From contig JAQWNG010000007.1 of assembly GCA_029246385.1 (NCBI GenBank), positions 1 to 35,551 of the forward strand: a stretch of 35,551 nucleotides of DNA, read 5' to 3'. Below, one piece after another: positions 34,376-35,551 of the stretch (the first letter of the stretch is position 1; every line of letters begins with the position of its first letter). Made by a program: the position numbers and the translations under genes. The notes beneath the pieces were generated by a model. That model did no database searches and was not told the DNA's origin. It saw only the letters and a program-made list of their open reading frames with translations. This stretch comes from Halioglobus sp. Its GTDB lineage: Bacteria > Pseudomonadota > Gammaproteobacteria > Pseudomonadales > Halieaceae.

Positions 34376-34405
34376 ATGACGCTCTAAATTTGGTAATGCT
34401 ATAGT
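34376..34405 (+). promoter_or_regulatory. Candidate promoter of the small hypothetical gene pair
   Basis: ATGACG (34376-34381) and TATAGT (34400-34405) are spaced by 18 bp, and TGC before the -10 makes it extended. Transcription would start near 34412, after the GTG at 34404, which supports ATG 34437 as the translation start. Confidence 0.5.
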
Positions 34406-34436
34406 GGAGTCAGATGAGACGCGTTACAGTCGCCCA

Positions 34437-34718
34437 ATGGCCGGAAGCCATGTGGCAGATAAGATACAGAAGGAAGCTTTCTGGGTTATGAAAAAAATCG
34501 GTGAGGTAAAGGACGGTCTGGTGAATCGATATCGTTCTAAAATTCGGGAGCGGGCAATTACTCAGGCAAAGGTCAAAATTGCGCTTTCTCAGAAGCCGTT
34601 TGAAGATTTCACGGAAGATGAAATTGAGATTGTCGTTAGGGCCGAAGAAGACAATGTAAAGACAAGTTTGAAGCAGTCTGCCGCAGTGGCCCTGCTTATT
34701 GCGCTGGGCTTAAGTTAG
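34437..34718 (+). CDS. Small hypothetical protein, charged helical
   Basis: I do not recognise a named family. The protein is 93 residues from ATG 34437; a GTG at 34404 would add 11 residues but overlaps the proposed -10 element. It is rich in Lys, Glu, Arg and Ala and predicted mostly helical: an amphipathic basic stretch (WVMKKIGEVKDGLVNRYRSK, about 17-36), an acidic middle (DFTEDEIEIVV), and a hydrophobic C-terminus (AAVALLIALGLS) that could insert in or touch the membrane. It lies 3 bp ahead of a small membrane-protein gene, so the two probably work together. Codon use looks like that of neighbouring genes. Confidence 0.65.
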   Translation: MAGSHVADKIQKEAFWVMKKIGEVKDGLVNRYRSKIRERAITQAKVKIALSQKPFEDFTEDEIEIVVRAEEDNVKTSLKQSAAVALLIALGLS

Positions 34719-34721
34719 CAC

Positions 34722-35123
34722 ATGCTAAATCAGCTGTTAAAGTTCACTTTGATTAGCTCTGTGCTGCTCTGGCTGAAGCCGCGTTGGCGAGGTTTGCTCG
34801 CACTTTCTGTGGTGGTCATTGCGATACATACTTTTCACGGAGAGTATCTGGATTATGCTGAACGCTCGGGTGACTACTCGTTTTTGCTGTGGTCCTATAT
34901 CATCAAGTGGATAGCTCTAACGGCTGCGGTTCTTCTCTATATAGTCTGCACGATTGCGGGGCAGAATAAGCAAATGCCGCGTGTGGATGAGACGCGAATA
35001 AAGAAAAACAGTAGAGGAAATGCCCCTCCGAGTGCTGACGATGGGTTCGATTTTTTGCGAACAAAACGACACCTACAGAGCCGTGCTGACAAAATTTTGG
35101 CTAGCAATAAACGTGATCAGTAG
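34722..35123 (+). CDS. Small hypothetical inner-membrane protein
   Basis: This 133-residue protein belongs to no family I recognise. It has hydrophobic segments at about 5-17, 24-40 and 58-82, joined by a loop with HTFHGEYLDYAERSGDYS. A hydrophilic, basic cytoplasmic-type tail (about 85-133) contains DDGFDFLRTKRHLQSRADKI. ATG 34722 lies 3 bp after the stop of the upstream hypothetical gene, so they likely share a transcript. No signal-peptidase site is seen. It ends 180 bp before a tRNA-Asn gene on the other strand. Confidence 0.65.
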   Translation: MLNQLLKFTLISSVLLWLKPRWRGLLALSVVVIAIHTFHGEYLDYAERSGDYSFLLWSYIIKWIALTAAVLLYIVCTIAGQNKQMPRVDETRIKKNSRGNAPPSADDGFDFLRTKRHLQSRADKILASNKRDQ

Positions 35124-35268
35124 GTCCACTTGCCCAGGGCAAAGGCAATCTGGTTACGAGGTCCTGCACGTTATGGCGGCAGCGATGCACTAATTCGTCG
35201 GTCATGAAATAGGCCAAAGTTGAGCCAAGATGTCTTAATAACGTCTCCAAAGTGTTTTCCCAGGCAAT

Positions 35269-35297
35269 AAAAAAGGGCTGCATTTCTGCAACCCTTT
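35269..35297 (-). terminator. Intrinsic terminator of tRNA-Asn
   Basis: Read on the - strand, AAAGGG-T-TGCA pairs with TGCA-G-CCCTTT around GAAA with one mismatch, and is followed by a run of six T (35274-35269). It lies 9 bp after the tRNA 3' end. Being nearly symmetrical, it may also stop the rightward transcript of the hypothetical pair. Confidence 0.8.
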
Positions 35298-35305
35298 AAC
35301 TTGTA

Positions 35306-35381
35306 TGGCTCCGCCTGCTGGGCTCGAACCAGCGACCCATTGATTAACAGTCAATTGCTCTACCAACTGAGCTAAGGCGGA
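35306..35381 (-). tRNA. tRNA-Asn (anticodon GTT)
   Basis: On the - strand a 76-nt cloverleaf starts TCCGCCTTAGCTCAG, has anticodon loop CTGTTAA (anticodon GTT), a T arm with GGTTCGAGCC, and ends AGGCGGA-G-CCA. The 7-bp acceptor stem pairs perfectly and CCA is encoded. It reads AAC and AAU codons. Confidence 0.97.
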
Positions 35382-35405
35382 AAGGCTTCCGTAGGGAAGG
35401 CGCGA

Positions 35406-35434
35406 ATAGTAATTAGCAGTCCGCGGAGTGTCAA
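35406..35434 (-). promoter_or_regulatory. tRNA-Asn promoter with GC-rich discriminator
   Basis: On the - strand a perfect TTGACA (35434-35429), a 17-bp spacer and TACTAT (35411-35406) lie 25 bp upstream of the tRNA 5' end. The bases after the -10 are TCGCGCC, a GC-rich discriminator of the kind linked to stringent (ppGpp) control of stable RNA genes. Confidence 0.75.
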
Positions 35435-35551
35435 TACCCAACCTACTGTCGCGCATCTGTCGTCAATGGTTTCCCTGCGGTGACTTCAAATCATTCATAC
35501 TCTGCCTTGACCCCCGGAGCAGAAGTTTTTAGAGGTGTTTTTTTGTCCAAA

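Noticed and set aside
35235-35456. Open frame on the - strand across tRNA-Asn
   Set aside because: It reads through the tRNA, its promoter and its terminator; common false gene over tRNAs.

Overview
The window looks like a chromosomal segment of a Gram-negative gammaproteobacterium. It encodes a TonB-dependent receptor, two lipoproteins with lipobox signals, IHF-beta, MupP/UbiG and ScpAB. The gene order yciK-gph(mupP)-ubiG-mtaD / gyrA-serC-pheA-tyrA-aroA-cmk-rpsA-ihfB, followed by surface-polysaccharide genes, closely follows the order known from Pseudomonas, but with deletions and split genes. A marine Cellvibrionales/Halieaceae-like organism is my inference, not something the sequence proves. 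No phage, insertion sequence, CRISPR array or plasmid signal was found.

Layout. (1) 1-8680 concerns iron: the 3' end of an unrecognised gene, four back-to-back hairpins, an imelysin-family lipoprotein, a FecA-like TonB-dependent receptor and a membrane fatty-acid-hydroxylase family protein on the + strand. A convergent fbpABC-type ferric ABC transporter lies on the - strand, with a candidate Fur box over its promoter. (2) 8989-11946: tRNA-Arg(TCG), then scpA-scpB (condensin accessory subunits) and rluB (23S rRNA pseudouridine synthase). (3) 11964-15472, - strand: a tightly coupled operon of an amidohydrolase (mtaD-like), ubiG, a HAD phosphatase best read as MupP, and a YciK-type SDR. (4) 15766-25362, + strand: gyrA, then serC, pheA, tyrA, aroA and cmk in close array (serine and aromatic amino-acid supply, CMP kinase), then rpsA with its own leader and a strong terminator. 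(5) 25567-27434: ihfB, lapA (without lapB), pyrF and a small ComEA-type helix-hairpin-helix protein.

(6) 27496-31523: a three-gene polysaccharide-initiation set. It comprises an SDR reductase/epimerase (WbpV/WbpK type), an undecaprenyl-phosphate sugar-1-phosphate transferase (WbpL/WecA type) and a WbpM/CapD-type UDP-GlcNAc 4,6-dehydratase. Together they could make a UDP-QuiNAc or UDP-FucNAc type sugar and load it on the lipid carrier. No further glycosyltransferase, flippase or polymerase is present, so it reads as a stripped-down O-antigen locus. (7) 31545-31580 is a perfect six-copy hexanucleotide repeat. It is followed on the - strand by an 800-residue lipoprotein that joins a parallel beta-helix domain to a di-heme cytochrome c domain, two families known mainly as separate neighbouring genes. 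(8) 34437-35123 holds two small unrecognised genes, one of them a membrane protein, and 35306-35381 is tRNA-Asn(GTT) with a clear promoter and terminator.

The most interesting items are the beta-helix/di-heme cytochrome fusion, the reduced O-antigen-type locus, the changed GyrA box, the imelysin protein lacking the motif histidine, and the hairpin cluster near the left end.
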